Shown: piece after piece, positions 26,077-34,606 of the stretch | Layout: each line of letters opens with the position of its first letter | How positions within the stretch are numbered: the stretch's first letter is position 1 | Assembly: GCA_942493385.1 (NCBI GenBank) | Contig: OW818699.1 | Location: 1,674,001-1,738,000, forward strand | Length of the DNA: 64,000 nucleotides | Source: UBA8389 sp942493385 | GTDB taxonomy: Bacteria; Bacteroidota; Bacteroidia; Bacteroidales; UBA1402 | Direction of reading: 5' to 3' | Program-made: the position numbers and the translations under genes | The notes under the pieces: model-generated | What the model was told of the DNA's origin: nothing | Databases searched by the model: none | The model's input: only the letters and a program-made list of their open reading frames with translations

Positions 26077-26586
26077 ATGAGCAAAGAACTTTTTTCTTGG
26101 TCTGAGTTGGGCGATATTGAGGAAGGTCGCCCCAATTTGGGTTTGTTTACACGAGTCGAAGTATATCGGTTGATGCAGTACACCATGAGAGCCGTGCTGG
26201 ACGATGAGTATGGCGACGCTGAAACCCGACGCTTGCTTATCAAAGCCGGGCGCTTGTCTGGTGAGGAATTTTGCAAGAATAAGCTTGATGTTACGTTGCC
26301 AATCAATAAGTTTATTGCTCGTTTGCATGAGATTCTGGAGGAAATGCGTATTGGCATACTGAAAGTTGAAAAAATTGACCTTGAAAAGATGAGTTTCACG
26401 GTCACCGTTTCCGAAGACCTCGATTGTTCCGGGCTTCCAGTGAACGGTTACACCGTCTGCGATTATGATGAAGGTTTTTTGGCTGGTATTTTTAAAGTCT
26501 ATACAGGAAAAGAATTCATAGTAAAGGAAATCGATTGCTGGTCTACCGGCGATCGCACTTGTCGCTTCATCATCAATCCCATTTAA
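26077..26586 (+). CDS. V4R-domain sensor-like protein
   Basis: A 169-residue soluble protein. The C-terminal ~70 residues (CDYDEGFLAGIFKVYTGKEF, then IDCWSTGDRTCRFII) carry the typical end of the V4R (4-vinyl reductase) small-molecule binding domain. This fold is related to bacteriochlorophyll biosynthesis, hydrocarbon-sensing and H-NOX proteins. The conserved Cys residues may bind metal. Its stop codon overlaps the start of the histidine kinase gene (TAATG), so the two are translationally coupled and probably form a sensor-kinase pair. Ligand unknown. Confidence 0.75.
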   Translation: MSKELFSWSELGDIEEGRPNLGLFTRVEVYRLMQYTMRAVLDDEYGDAETRRLLIKAGRLSGEEFCKNKLDVTLPINKFIARLHEILEEMRIGILKVEKIDLEKMSFTVTVSEDLDCSGLPVNGYTVCDYDEGFLAGIFKVYTGKEFIVKEIDCWSTGDRTCRFIINPI

Positions 26587-27716
26587 TGGTAGTTATGACT
26601 TCAGCCGACCATTCTATTCTAAATTCACTGAGCGATGTGCTCAAACAGCTTTTGCAAGGGCGCAAAGGGACTATCCGAATGGATGCTGTTCCTTCCTCGG
26701 AAGTGCCCGAAGTTCAAGAAATTCGTTCCTCTGTTGAATCACTTGTGAATCAATACAATGAAAGTTATGACTTTATTTTGGCAATGGCCAGAGGCGACTT
26801 GGAGAAAGAGCCTCCCAAACAAAATAGTTTTGTCACCCCTTTTAAGCAATTACAAGCAGATTTGAAACATCTGACATGGCAAATACAACAGATTTCTGAA
26901 GGTGACCTTGAGCAAAAAGTTTCATTCTCAGGCGATTTTTCACTTGCTATCAACCGGATGATTGAATCCCTTCGCGAAAAGCAACGCATCAGCGAATTGA
27001 ACGAAAAATACTTGGAAGATCTTAAAGAGTTGAATGCCAGTAAAGATAAATTGTTTTCCATCATTGCCCACGATCTTAAGAATCCATTCTCCGGATTGCT
27101 GAATCTCAGTGAATTGATTGTAAAGGATGTGCAAGATAAGAAGTACGATTCTGTAGAGGAATATGCATCCCTGCTTAAAACCTTCTCCGTTCAGGGATAT
27201 AAATTATTGATTAACCTTCTTGATTGGGCCAAAGTACAGTCCAACTCCATTTTAATAACTCTTAAACCCGTACAATTAAGTACTTTAGCTGAAGAAAATC
27301 GAGAGTTGATCGTGTCTGCTGCGATTCAAAAAAACATTTCCATTGTTTACAACATACCTGAGGAACTTCAAATCATTGCCGATTCCAACATGCTTCAGAC
27401 CGTTTTAAGGAATTTACTGAGCAATGCAGTCAAATTTACTCCTGATAATGGTATTGTAACCCTTTCGGCAGTAAAAGTGGATGATAAGGTTTTGATCCGA
27501 GTTCATGATACCGGTGTGGGCATTCAAGCCGTAAACCTGAAACGCTTGTTCCGCATTGACACCAGTTTCAGCACCAACGGCACCAACAATGAGTTTGGAA
27601 CTGGTCTGGGTTTGATTTTATGCATGGATTACCTCAAGAAAATGGATAGTGATATTCAAGTGGAAAGCGAAGTGGGCAAGGGGTCTACCTTTAGTTTCTC
27701 GCTTCCGCTGGCCTAA
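26586..27716 (+). CDS. Soluble sensor histidine kinase
   Basis: About 376 residues from ATG 26586, which overlaps the preceding stop codon by one base. No transmembrane helix is present. Residues ~60-140 form a helical HAMP-like/coiled region (QISEGDLEQKVSFSGDF, NRMIESLREK). The H-box is SIIAHDLKNPF (His162), the N-box LLSNAVKFTPDNG, and the G-boxes are VHDTGVGI and GTGLGLIL. The kinase therefore depends on another protein for sensing, and the V4R gene product is the obvious partner. No response regulator lies beside it. Confidence 0.9.
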   Translation: MVVMTSADHSILNSLSDVLKQLLQGRKGTIRMDAVPSSEVPEVQEIRSSVESLVNQYNESYDFILAMARGDLEKEPPKQNSFVTPFKQLQADLKHLTWQIQQISEGDLEQKVSFSGDFSLAINRMIESLREKQRISELNEKYLEDLKELNASKDKLFSIIAHDLKNPFSGLLNLSELIVKDVQDKKYDSVEEYASLLKTFSVQGYKLLINLLDWAKVQSNSILITLKPVQLSTLAEENRELIVSAAIQKNISIVYNIPEELQIIADSNMLQTVLRNLLSNAVKFTPDNGIVTLSAVKVDDKVLIRVHDTGVGIQAVNLKRLFRIDTSFSTNGTNNEFGTGLGLILCMDYLKKMDSDIQVESEVGKGSTFSFSLPLA

Positions 27717-27736
27717 CCAACCGATCGTTTAATACC

Positions 27737-28516
27737 ATGAACAGTCGAAAAATACGATTACTATTAGTCCTTTTTGTCGGACTCTTTTCCTGTTCGCCAC
27801 CAATTTGGAATAAGTTGCAAAAAAGAGCGGCCAAAGCACCAGACTTTCAAGGTATACTGAACAGTGCGAAACCAACCTTGCTGGCCAAAGGCGATTTTTC
27901 AAATTGGCAGCTTCAATGGTTGGAAGAAGCCGAAAAGCCAGCCCGAATCCAATACTTAGCCAAAGATACCGCATTGGACATCGTTGCTCCAAAAGGTCTT
28001 ACACTCTGGTTCAAGGATCCTTTTCAAGGAAATGTGACGTTTCGCTACCAAATGCGAGCTGTTTCCGGTCCCGATTCGCTGGATCGTTGCAGTGACCTGA
28101 ATTGCTTCTGGATGGCTTCCGATCCGCTGCATCCCAATTCGATTTTTGCCCGCAAGGATTTCCGCGGTGGCGTTTTCGGCAAATCGTACAGCCTGGTGCT
28201 CTATTACATGGGCTTCGGCGGCAATAACAATACGACGACTCGTTTTAGAAAATACGATGGCGATTACGATGCTTTTATCCAAGGAAGGCAACGTCCGTCC
28301 ATTCTGAAGGAATATACGGATTCGGAGCATCTCATCAAGCCAAACCACTGGTATTCGGTAGTTATCATCGTACATGACGGCTTGGTTGAATATTGGGTTG
28401 ATGATGAACTACTTGTTCATTATCAGGATGCTATACCCCTGACGAAGGGTTGGTTTGGTTTCAGAACTACTCAGAATCACCTTCAGATACGGCATTTCAC
28501 TGTTGAAAGACCCTAA
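27737..28516 (+). CDS. Lipoprotein of the DUF6250 (concanavalin-like) type
   Basis: A 259-residue lipoprotein. The signal peptide ends in a lipobox-like LFSC (Cys19). The rest reads as a beta-rich jelly-roll: VTFRYQMRAV, DLNCFWMASDP, FGKSYSLVLYYMGFGGNNNTTTRFRKYDGD, NHWYSVVIIVHDGLVEYWVDDELLVHY and GWFGFRTTQNHLQIRHFTV. This is the pattern of DUF6250-type concanavalin-like proteins seen with glycan-utilisation genes. It may bind or cleave a polysaccharide at the outer membrane, but no catalytic residues can be assigned. It starts 20 bp after the kinase gene. Confidence 0.6.
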   Translation: MNSRKIRLLLVLFVGLFSCSPPIWNKLQKRAAKAPDFQGILNSAKPTLLAKGDFSNWQLQWLEEAEKPARIQYLAKDTALDIVAPKGLTLWFKDPFQGNVTFRYQMRAVSGPDSLDRCSDLNCFWMASDPLHPNSIFARKDFRGGVFGKSYSLVLYYMGFGGNNNTTTRFRKYDGDYDAFIQGRQRPSILKEYTDSEHLIKPNHWYSVVIIVHDGLVEYWVDDELLVHYQDAIPLTKGWFGFRTTQNHLQIRHFTVERP

Positions 28517-28633
28517 AACACCTTTTTTTTTCGCTGCATATTTTTACAGTATCATGTCGGATAAATATGCACTTAAATTCAATTTTTGTGCATTTTTTCG
28601 GACTATTTTTGCCTTTGCCCCCGATAAAACCGT

Positions 28634-28641
28634 TAACTTTG
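28634..28641 (+). promoter_or_regulatory. -7 promoter element of the mce-mmdA operon
   Basis: TAACTTTG is an exact TAnnTTTG match. A further TATTTTTG lies at 28604-28611. The resulting mRNA leader is about 90 bases and contains the hairpin at 28674-28720. Confidence 0.55.
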
Positions 28642-28673
28642 CAGCGTTTTAAAAAACCGGTTATTAACCTTTG

Positions 28674-28720
28674 TCCGGGCTTGAAAACGTGAGTAGCCCA
28701 TGGGCTACGAACACTCCGGA
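28674..28720 (+). ncRNA. Candidate structured 5' leader of the mce operon
   Basis: A nested hairpin can be drawn: TCCGG (28674-28678) with CCGGA (28716-28720), GTG (28689-28691) with CAC (28712-28714), and the perfect palindrome GTAGCCCATGGGCTAC (28693-28708). The asymmetric internal loop GCTTGAAAAC sits between the outer helices. It lies 18 bases before the start codon and has no T-run, so it is not a terminator. I do not recognise it as a known riboswitch class. Confidence 0.4.
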
Positions 28721-28738
28721 TGAACCATTTTCCAACGT

Positions 28739-29149
28739 ATGAAACCATCGCACATTGAACATCTCGGAATCGCAGTCAACAGCCTTGAAGTAGCCATCCC
28801 ATTTTACGAAAAACTCTTAGGAACTGCATGTTACAACATTGAAGAAGTCCCTGAACAAAAAGTGAAAACTGCATTTTTCATGATCGGTCAAACCAAAATC
28901 GAATTGCTGGAATCGACCGACCCAGAAGGTCCCATCGGAAAATTCCTCGAAAACAAAGGCCCAGGTGTACACCATGTAGCATTCAATGTCGAAGGACTTC
29001 AGACTACGCTCGAAGAAATTGAAGCCAATGGTATCCGCCTCATTGATAAGACTCCCCGAAAAGGAGCCGAAGGTATGAATATCGCTTTCCTGCATCCGAA
29101 GTCCACCCTTGGTGTTCTGATGGAACTATGTGAAAATCCCAACAAGTAA
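28739..29149 (+). CDS. mce: Methylmalonyl-CoA epimerase
   Basis: A 136-residue VOC-fold enzyme that interconverts (R)- and (S)-methylmalonyl-CoA in the succinate-propionate pathway. Metal ligands are visible in IEHLGIAV (His), FMIGQTKIELLE, GPGVHHVAFNV and the final GVLMELCE. The length is typical. It heads an operon with the decarboxylase/carboxylase subunits. Confidence 0.93.
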   Translation: MKPSHIEHLGIAVNSLEVAIPFYEKLLGTACYNIEEVPEQKVKTAFFMIGQTKIELLESTDPEGPIGKFLENKGPGVHHVAFNVEGLQTTLEEIEANGIRLIDKTPRKGAEGMNIAFLHPKSTLGVLMELCENPNK

Positions 29150-29170
29150 ATTTCAATAATAATTTCACCT

Positions 29171-30724
29171 ATGAGTGCACAACTGGAAAAAGTAAAAGAG
29201 TTGATCGACTTACGCATTGAAGCGCGTTTGGGCGGTGGTCAAAAAGCCATCGACAAACAGCACGACAAAGGCAAGTACACCGCCCGCGAACGTATCTCGA
29301 TGTTGCTGGACGATGGCAGTTTTGAAGAATTCGACATGTTTGTCATACACCGTTGTACCAACTTCGGACAAGACAAAAAACATTTTCTCGGCGACGGCGT
29401 CGTAACTGGCTACGGAACGATCGAAGGCCGTCTGGTTTACGTTTTTGCTCAGGATTTCACCATTTGGGGCGGTTCTCTGTCCGAAACGATGGCCCAAAAG
29501 ATATGCAAAGTGATGGACCAAGCCATGAAAATGGGTGCTCCTTGCATCGGTATCAACGACTCTGGTGGTGCCCGTATTCAGGAAGGTATCAACGCTTTGG
29601 CCGGTTATGCCGAAATTTTCCAACGCAACATCATGGCTTCTGGTGTGATTCCTCAGATTTCCGGTATTTTTGGCCCTTGCGCAGGTGGTGCCGTTTATTC
29701 ACCCGCTTTGACCGACTTCACCATCATGACCAAAGGAACTTCCTACATGTTCCTGACCGGTCCCAAAGTAGTCAAAACCGTTACTGGTGAAGACGTTACT
29801 CAGGAACAACTTGGTGGTGCCTCCGTGCACGCCAGCAAATCCGGTGTCACTCATTTCGCAGTGGACGGCGAGGAAGAAGGTTTGGAACTCATCCGCAAAC
29901 TCATTTCCTTCCTGCCACAAAACAACCTCGAAGAAACTCCCCGTCTGAAATGTACCGACCCCATCAACCGTTTGGACGACATTTTGAACGACATCATTCC
30001 CGATAGCCCCAACAAACCGTATGACATGTTCGAAGTTATCGGTGGTGTGGTTGACCACGGTGAATTCATGCAAGTACACGGCGATTTCGCCAAAAACATC
30101 ATCATCGGTTTCGCCCGCTTCAACGGTCAAGCTGTTGGTATCGTAGCCAACCAGCCCAAAATGCTGGCCGGTGTGCTTGACAGCAACGCTTCCCGCAAGG
30201 CAGCCCGCTTCGTACGTTTCTGCGACGCCTTCAACATTCCCCTTGTTACACTGGTAGACGTTCCAGGTTTCCTTCCGGGTACCGGTCAGGAATACGGCGG
30301 TGTCATCACCCACGGTGCCAAATTGCTCTACGCTTACGGCGAAGCAACCGTACCCAAGGTAACCGTTACTCTTCGCAAATCCTATGGTGGAGCACACATC
30401 GTAATGAGCTGCAAGCAATTGCGCGGCGACATCAACTACGCTTGGCCCACGGCTGAAATCGCCGTCATGGGTGCCTCGGGTGCTGTTGAAGTACTGTACG
30501 CCAAGGAAGTTGCCGCTTCTGCCGATCCCGCTGCCACGGCTGCCGCCAAGGAAAAGGAATACGCAGATGCCTTCCAGAATCCTTATCGTGCTGCCCAATA
30601 CGGCTACATCGACGATGTCATCGAACCACGCAACACGCGTTTCCGCGTGATCCGCGCCCTCGAACAGCTGCAGACCAAGAAATTGGTCAACCCAGCCAAG
30701 AAACACGGTAACATACCCTTATAA
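29171..30724 (+). CDS. mmdA: Methylmalonyl-CoA decarboxylase / propionyl-CoA carboxylase carboxyltransferase subunit
   Basis: A 517-residue carboxyltransferase (crotonase fold). It has the N-terminal KGKYTARERI, two oxyanion-hole Gly pairs (SGGARIQEG; GPCAGGAVYSP, and later PGFLPGTGQEYGGVITHGAKLLYAY), and AYGGAHIVMS-like YGGAHIVMSC. It moves a carboxyl group between methylmalonyl-CoA and biotin on the carrier encoded two genes downstream. The surrounding mce and biotin carrier genes favour the decarboxylating (propionate-forming) direction, as in other Bacteroidales. Confidence 0.93.
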   Translation: MSAQLEKVKELIDLRIEARLGGGQKAIDKQHDKGKYTARERISMLLDDGSFEEFDMFVIHRCTNFGQDKKHFLGDGVVTGYGTIEGRLVYVFAQDFTIWGGSLSETMAQKICKVMDQAMKMGAPCIGINDSGGARIQEGINALAGYAEIFQRNIMASGVIPQISGIFGPCAGGAVYSPALTDFTIMTKGTSYMFLTGPKVVKTVTGEDVTQEQLGGASVHASKSGVTHFAVDGEEEGLELIRKLISFLPQNNLEETPRLKCTDPINRLDDILNDIIPDSPNKPYDMFEVIGGVVDHGEFMQVHGDFAKNIIIGFARFNGQAVGIVANQPKMLAGVLDSNASRKAARFVRFCDAFNIPLVTLVDVPGFLPGTGQEYGGVITHGAKLLYAYGEATVPKVTVTLRKSYGGAHIVMSCKQLRGDINYAWPTAEIAVMGASGAVEVLYAKEVAASADPAATAAAKEKEYADAFQNPYRAAQYGYIDDVIEPRNTRFRVIRALEQLQTKKLVNPAKKHGNIPL

Positions 30725-30734
30725 TTCTGAACAT

Positions 30735-30929
30735 ATGGCTATTTTTTATAACAGCGAAAAACAAGTGACCGAAGAGGTAGCAGCTGCCATCGGTTTGGCA
30801 CTGTTCCATCTGAACGAAGAAGTTCACGATGTGGAAAACGCCATTTTGACCTTTGGAAGTGCAGGTCGTACCTATTCCCCCTGGAGCTCCAAAATTTACG
30901 GTATCCGTCAGTTGCCCAACAGAAGATAA
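30735..30929 (+). CDS. Small conserved subunit-like protein of the methylmalonyl-CoA decarboxylase operon
   Basis: A 64-residue soluble protein located 10 bp after mmdA and 19 bp before the biotin carrier. It contains AAAIGLALFHLNEEVHDVEN and ends TYSPWSSKIYGIRQLPNRR, which resembles the cytoplasmic tail of decarboxylase gamma/delta subunits in Bacteroidota. No membrane helix is present, unlike OadG. Its role may be to bridge the carboxyltransferase and the biotin carrier. This is inferred from resemblance and position. Confidence 0.6.
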   Translation: MAIFYNSEKQVTEEVAAAIGLALFHLNEEVHDVENAILTFGSAGRTYSPWSSKIYGIRQLPNRR

Positions 30930-30948
30930 AACTAAAAAAAATCATACA

Positions 30949-31380
30949 ATGAAAGAATTCAAGTACACCATCAACGGAAATTCTTACACCGTTGAAATCA
31001 TTAAAGAAGACGGTGCCGAAGTTGAACTGACTGTTAATGGTACAGCATATACCGTAGAAGTTGAAGAGGAAATCATCGAATTGCCCAAAAAGATCACGCG
31101 TCCTGCCGCCGCCCCGACCAAACCCACTGGTGAACCGGTACTGGGTGTCAAAAAGAACGTCTCCTCCGGTGGCGCCGTAAAAGCTCCGCTACCAGGTGTC
31201 ATTCTCGAAGTGTGCGTCAAGGTTGGCGACACGGTGAAAGTAGGCGACAAAGTTCTGCTGCTCGAAGCCATGAAGATGGAAAACACCATTGCTAGCGACT
31301 TGGCTGGTAAGGTTCTGGAAATCAAAGTCGAAGCCGGCACCACTGTCCTAGAAGGTGCGGAAATGATCATGATCGGATAG
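30949..31380 (+). CDS. Biotin carboxyl carrier protein
   Basis: A 143-residue protein. The start is ATG 30949; upstream in-frame sequence overlaps the previous gene. The C-terminal biotinyl domain (about 75-143) has the biotinylation motif EAMKMEN with Lys109. A flexible Pro/Ala/Thr linker (51-65) precedes it. The N-terminal ~45 residues form a small beta domain found in Bacteroidota carriers. It shuttles CO2 between the carboxyltransferase and the membrane beta subunit or a biotin carboxylase, neither of which is encoded next to it. Confidence 0.93.
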   Translation: MKEFKYTINGNSYTVEIIKEDGAEVELTVNGTAYTVEVEEEIIELPKKITRPAAAPTKPTGEPVLGVKKNVSSGGAVKAPLPGVILEVCVKVGDTVKVGDKVLLLEAMKMENTIASDLAGKVLEIKVEAGTTVLEGAEMIMIG

Positions 31381-31409
31381 ATGTCTCAATAGAGCGTATT
31401 GCCCAAAAA

Positions 31410-31443
31410 AAAGAGCTTGTATTAATAATGCAGGCTCTTTTTG
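31410..31443. terminator. Bidirectional terminator between the biotin carrier gene and gldL
   Basis: AAAGAGC (31410-31416) pairs with GCTCTTT (31434-31440), flanked by A-rich and T-rich tracts, so it can work on both strands. Confidence 0.7.
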
Positions 31444-31461
31444 GTATAAAACGATAAGTTT

Positions 31462-32295
31462 TTATTCTTTCTTCATCATTCCTATCATATTCTTATAATT
31501 CTTGTTCAGGGTCGAGAGGTTACTGTTGAGTTCTTTCATTTGGTCGCGGTATTTCTTAGTTTCGACAGCCGATTCGGACATATCCTTGAGATATTCTTCC
31601 GCACCCTGTACCTGAACCCGATAAATGGAATTCAACGTATTCAAATTTTTGTTGAGCGATTCCAGCTCCATCTGATATTTTTTGGACTCTTCCTCAATCG
31701 AAGTCAGCGAACTGGCAATGCTTTGATATTTGAAGACCGTCTTGGATGTAACTCGCAGGATGGATGATTCATAAGCTTTGGCCAGTCGTTCTAGCGATTC
31801 ATCGGCAATTTCGATGGTTTTCATGTATTTGGTCGAAGCCGCAAAGACATCGCCCATCGTATTCATGTGTTCAGCCGTGTCACCAAGCTTTCGCAGGCCA
31901 TCTCCGAAGCGAAGCAATAAATCGGGCGTAATGTCACCATTCATCAACATCTCGTCAAATTTGGCCAGCGCCAGGGATCCATTGCCATCATCCACCAGCT
32001 TGCTGTTCACCCGACGTGGTACAATTTCCTCCTCTTCATCATCAGCACTCAGGATTACGTTTGGATAAACCAAAGGCGGATGTTCATCATCCTGACTTTC
32101 AAAAGCGTAAAAGAAGAAAATGATGGCTTCCGTCACCAAGCCGGCAGTTAGCATGTAATCCGCTCCTGCCCAATGCTCCAATTTGAATAGGGCACCTAAT
32201 ACAACGACAGATGCGCCAAAACCATACAGTTTTGTCATGGCAGCCTTAAAGCCCCTGGTCTGCGTCAATCGTTGTATTTGTGCATCTAAGCCCAT
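31462..32295 (-). CDS. gldL: GldL/PorL gliding motility and type IX secretion motor protein
   Basis: A 277-residue inner-membrane protein. Two transmembrane helices lie near residues 25-40 and 46-66 (YGFGASVVVLGALFKLEHW; LTAGLVTEAIIFFFYAFE), with charged residues Lys38, Glu40 and Glu56 of the kind needed for proton flow in GldL. The rest is cytoplasmic and helical or coiled. With GldM it forms the proton-driven rotary motor that powers type IX secretion and gliding. On this strand it follows gldM, whereas the usual order is gldK-L-M-N. gldK and gldN are not next to it. Confidence 0.9.
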   Translation of the reverse strand: MGLDAQIQRLTQTRGFKAAMTKLYGFGASVVVLGALFKLEHWAGADYMLTAGLVTEAIIFFFYAFESQDDEHPPLVYPNVILSADDEEEEIVPRRVNSKLVDDGNGSLALAKFDEMLMNGDITPDLLLRFGDGLRKLGDTAEHMNTMGDVFAASTKYMKTIEIADESLERLAKAYESSILRVTSKTVFKYQSIASSLTSIEEESKKYQMELESLNKNLNTLNSIYRVQVQGAEEYLKDMSESAVETKKYRDQMKELNSNLSTLNKNYKNMIGMMKKE

Positions 32296-32327
32296 AGATC
32301 AAATTTTATTGTAAAGATAATGCAATT

Positions 32328-33941
32328 TTACTTTATAGTAATGAAGAATGGTGGAAGATTCCGCTTATCATTTCCAGGTCCATTGACAATGATTTCTTCA
32401 AATAGTAGCACTTGTCCTCGATTCGTTCTCCGAATCTCCTGTATCATTTCATCCGTCAGATTATCGTTGGGTGAATCATAATTGTAGGTATTGAAACCAC
32501 GATCCATCGTCAACCTGAAACTTACGACCTGAAAAACGTAATTAAAATCAAAATCCACAGGCATCATCGGTACGATTTTTCCTGCCGAAAGGATATTTTC
32601 ACGAGTAACAAAGCCATCTTTTCTTCCGGAAATGGTAGGAGTCGGATCCGGTAGTTTCTTGATACGAAAAGTTTGCGTGCCTATCAACTTCAAACCATCA
32701 TTCGACTTGATGGAAACCGATACGACCGCTTCTTTTGCTGTTGGTGGCACTATACAAATCCATCCGCTACTCTTAGGGTCCTGCTTGATAGTGCCGACAG
32801 ATATGGTCGGAGAAAGGTTCTCCATCGGAATTCCAGTGATGGAAACGGACAGTGGATTTTCCACCCCAGCATAAAGTACGTTCATATTGGTGGGAGAAAC
32901 CGTCACAACAGGAGGTGCTACAAAATACTCCCCTTTGAAATGATAGGTCCGTTCACGTCCGGAAGCCGTAGGTACACTTACAAATCCAGCGTATTTTTGC
33001 ATTCCTAAAGCAGTAGCTGGAAATTTGATATTTAATTTACCCTTATCCCTTGCTACGAGCGTAGCCTGGCCTTTTTGATCGACCGTCATGCTGTCCACTC
33101 CTTTCATCAGGTATACGCTTGGACTTGGGGTGTGGCTGGTGTCATAAGCAGCCACAATCACTTCCGCTTCAAAATCATCACCCGTAAACAAATAATTAGT
33201 TTTTGGCAGCACCTTCGCTTCAATCCGGTCGTACTTGAAATCCTCGGCGATGCTTTCCCTAAGAAGTCCATTAACCACTTCCAATTCCGCATTGTTTACT
33301 TCCGAAATCAATTTGTTCAGAATCGGAATATCGGCTGCCAGCGGAATATCATAGAAGTAATGGTGTTCCCAGCTTTGCAACTTGCCAAAAGCATCTTTGT
33401 ATTTGTCCTTCGTGTCAAGACCCAATTGAATATCCTTCCTATTCGACGGATTGATCAGCTTCAAAATCTTTTCCCGATATGCACTTATCTTGTTTTTGAG
33501 TTCTCTTGCCTTACCCTTGGAGCCACTTTCCAAAGGTCCGATCATAATTTGCGTTGGTATCGTATAGTTATCCTTTTTCCGCAAATCTCTAATGCTCATT
33601 TTGCGGGCAGAATCCAAGGGTACCTTCTCTGTGACTGCAATTAATTCGTCTCGCATATTTGCGATGTAACTCACCATCTCGGTCGAAAGCTTCATGGCCA
33701 CTTTTGCCTTATCCCAGAATGGACCGACCTCAATTTGGTTCATGGTGAACTCCTTCTGGAATTCTTCCACTGTCATTTTACGTTTATCCGGAAAACTTTC
33801 ATTGGTTGAAAGCACGGTGTCATTCACCGTCGAGTAACCCTCCAGCACCTCTTTCGAAACATTCAGGGCCAGCATTGCCGTCAGCACGAGGTACATCATG
33901 CCAATGAGCTTTTGCCTGGGTGATTCTTTTTGGTGGGCCAT
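32328..33941 (-). CDS. gldM: GldM/PorM gliding motility and type IX secretion motor protein
   Basis: A 537-residue protein with one N-terminal membrane helix (KLIGMMYLVLTAMLALNVSKEVLEGY, about 10-35), typical of GldM. It is followed by a long periplasmic part made of several beta domains, including segments such as YAGVENPLSVSITGIP and a C-terminal FDFNYVFQVVSFRLTMDRG. The length matches PorM. It spans the periplasm, linking the GldL motor to the outer-membrane GldK/N ring. It has its own promoter at 34026-34033 and is transcribed before gldL, an inverted order. Confidence 0.92.
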   Translation of the reverse strand: MAHQKESPRQKLIGMMYLVLTAMLALNVSKEVLEGYSTVNDTVLSTNESFPDKRKMTVEEFQKEFTMNQIEVGPFWDKAKVAMKLSTEMVSYIANMRDELIAVTEKVPLDSARKMSIRDLRKKDNYTIPTQIMIGPLESGSKGKARELKNKISAYREKILKLINPSNRKDIQLGLDTKDKYKDAFGKLQSWEHHYFYDIPLAADIPILNKLISEVNNAELEVVNGLLRESIAEDFKYDRIEAKVLPKTNYLFTGDDFEAEVIVAAYDTSHTPSPSVYLMKGVDSMTVDQKGQATLVARDKGKLNIKFPATALGMQKYAGFVSVPTASGRERTYHFKGEYFVAPPVVTVSPTNMNVLYAGVENPLSVSITGIPMENLSPTISVGTIKQDPKSSGWICIVPPTAKEAVVSVSIKSNDGLKLIGTQTFRIKKLPDPTPTISGRKDGFVTRENILSAGKIVPMMPVDFDFNYVFQVVSFRLTMDRGFNTYNYDSPNDNLTDEMIQEIRRTNRGQVLLFEEIIVNGPGNDKRNLPPFFITIK

Positions 33942-34025
33942 ACTTGATTACTTAATAAATAGGTCCAAGTCGGTTGTGTTTTTGAACATAAATTGTACCT
34001 TGATCGTTATCGTTTGTATGTATTG

Positions 34026-34033
34026 CAAAAGTA
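34026..34033 (-). promoter_or_regulatory. -7 promoter element of gldM
   Basis: The minus strand reads TACTTTTG, an exact TAnnTTTG match about 85 bp upstream of the gldM start. It lies in the 191-bp gap between gldM and the fibre cluster, indicating that gldML can be transcribed separately. Confidence 0.5.
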
Positions 34034-34132
34034 TTCGATGTTTTGCATATTTCCTAATGCGGCACATAATTCTCAAATTATCAGAAAAGAAGAATCCCAG
34101 CCAATTTCAGGCGCTATTTGGAGCATAATTTG

Positions 34133-34600
34133 TTATTGTAACCTATAATTCAAAGTTACTGCATAGGTGCCCGGGTGTAACTGCGAAAAATCAGAAATGA
34201 AAACATTCTGAGTAAGGATGACTGTTTTATTGCTTGCATACCATATACCTGTAATTATTGATTGATAATAGGTAGCGACGGTAACTAACCCTGTGGTGGA
34301 GCCTGCCCAATTACCACTAGGCTGTGCTGCCTGAACGGTATAGGTCATGCCAGGTGGGACAGAGTTGGATAAAATATCGATGTTTCCAACAATACCATCG
34401 CCTAAAAATGGCCATGAATATTTGACAGATTGTGACGTGTAAGCAACTATTGGGTTAGCTGGAGTAGCTCCTGCTGTTGATGTTTGAAGCGTATAAGCGT
34501 TGGGACTCAATGTCAAAGGGGTTAAGGAAATCCTGCTTTGTGCCCAAGTACTACCACCCAACAAGGTAATAAACAATAGAAAAAAACATCTTTTATTCAT
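34133..34600 (-). CDS. Small secreted subunit-like protein downstream of the usher
   Basis: A 155-residue exported protein with a signal peptide (1-20, ending STWA). The mature part is beta-rich, with ISLTPLTLSP at the start and a final strand LHPGTYAVTLNYRL, a layout like that of fimbrial subunits. It lacks the Cys-Trp/Tyr-Ser/Thr-Gly signature of the six longer subunits in the cluster. It starts 6 bp after the usher stop codon. Its separate sequence and place suggest a tip or minor subunit. I do not recognise a family. Confidence 0.55.
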   Translation of the reverse strand: MNKRCFFLLFITLLGGSTWAQSRISLTPLTLSPNAYTLQTSTAGATPANPIVAYTSQSVKYSWPFLGDGIVGNIDILSNSVPPGMTYTVQAAQPSGNWAGSTTGLVTVATYYQSIITGIWYASNKTVILTQNVFISDFSQLHPGTYAVTLNYRLQ

Positions 34601-34606
34601 AATCGG

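Noticed and set aside
28674..28720. Cobalamin riboswitch before mce
   Set aside because: Methylmalonyl-CoA pathway genes made this tempting, but the conserved B12-box core is absent and the epimerase does not use B12.
29210..30706. Long open frames on the minus strand opposite mmdA
   Set aside because: They are shadows of the strongly biased mmdA coding sequence and have no family features.
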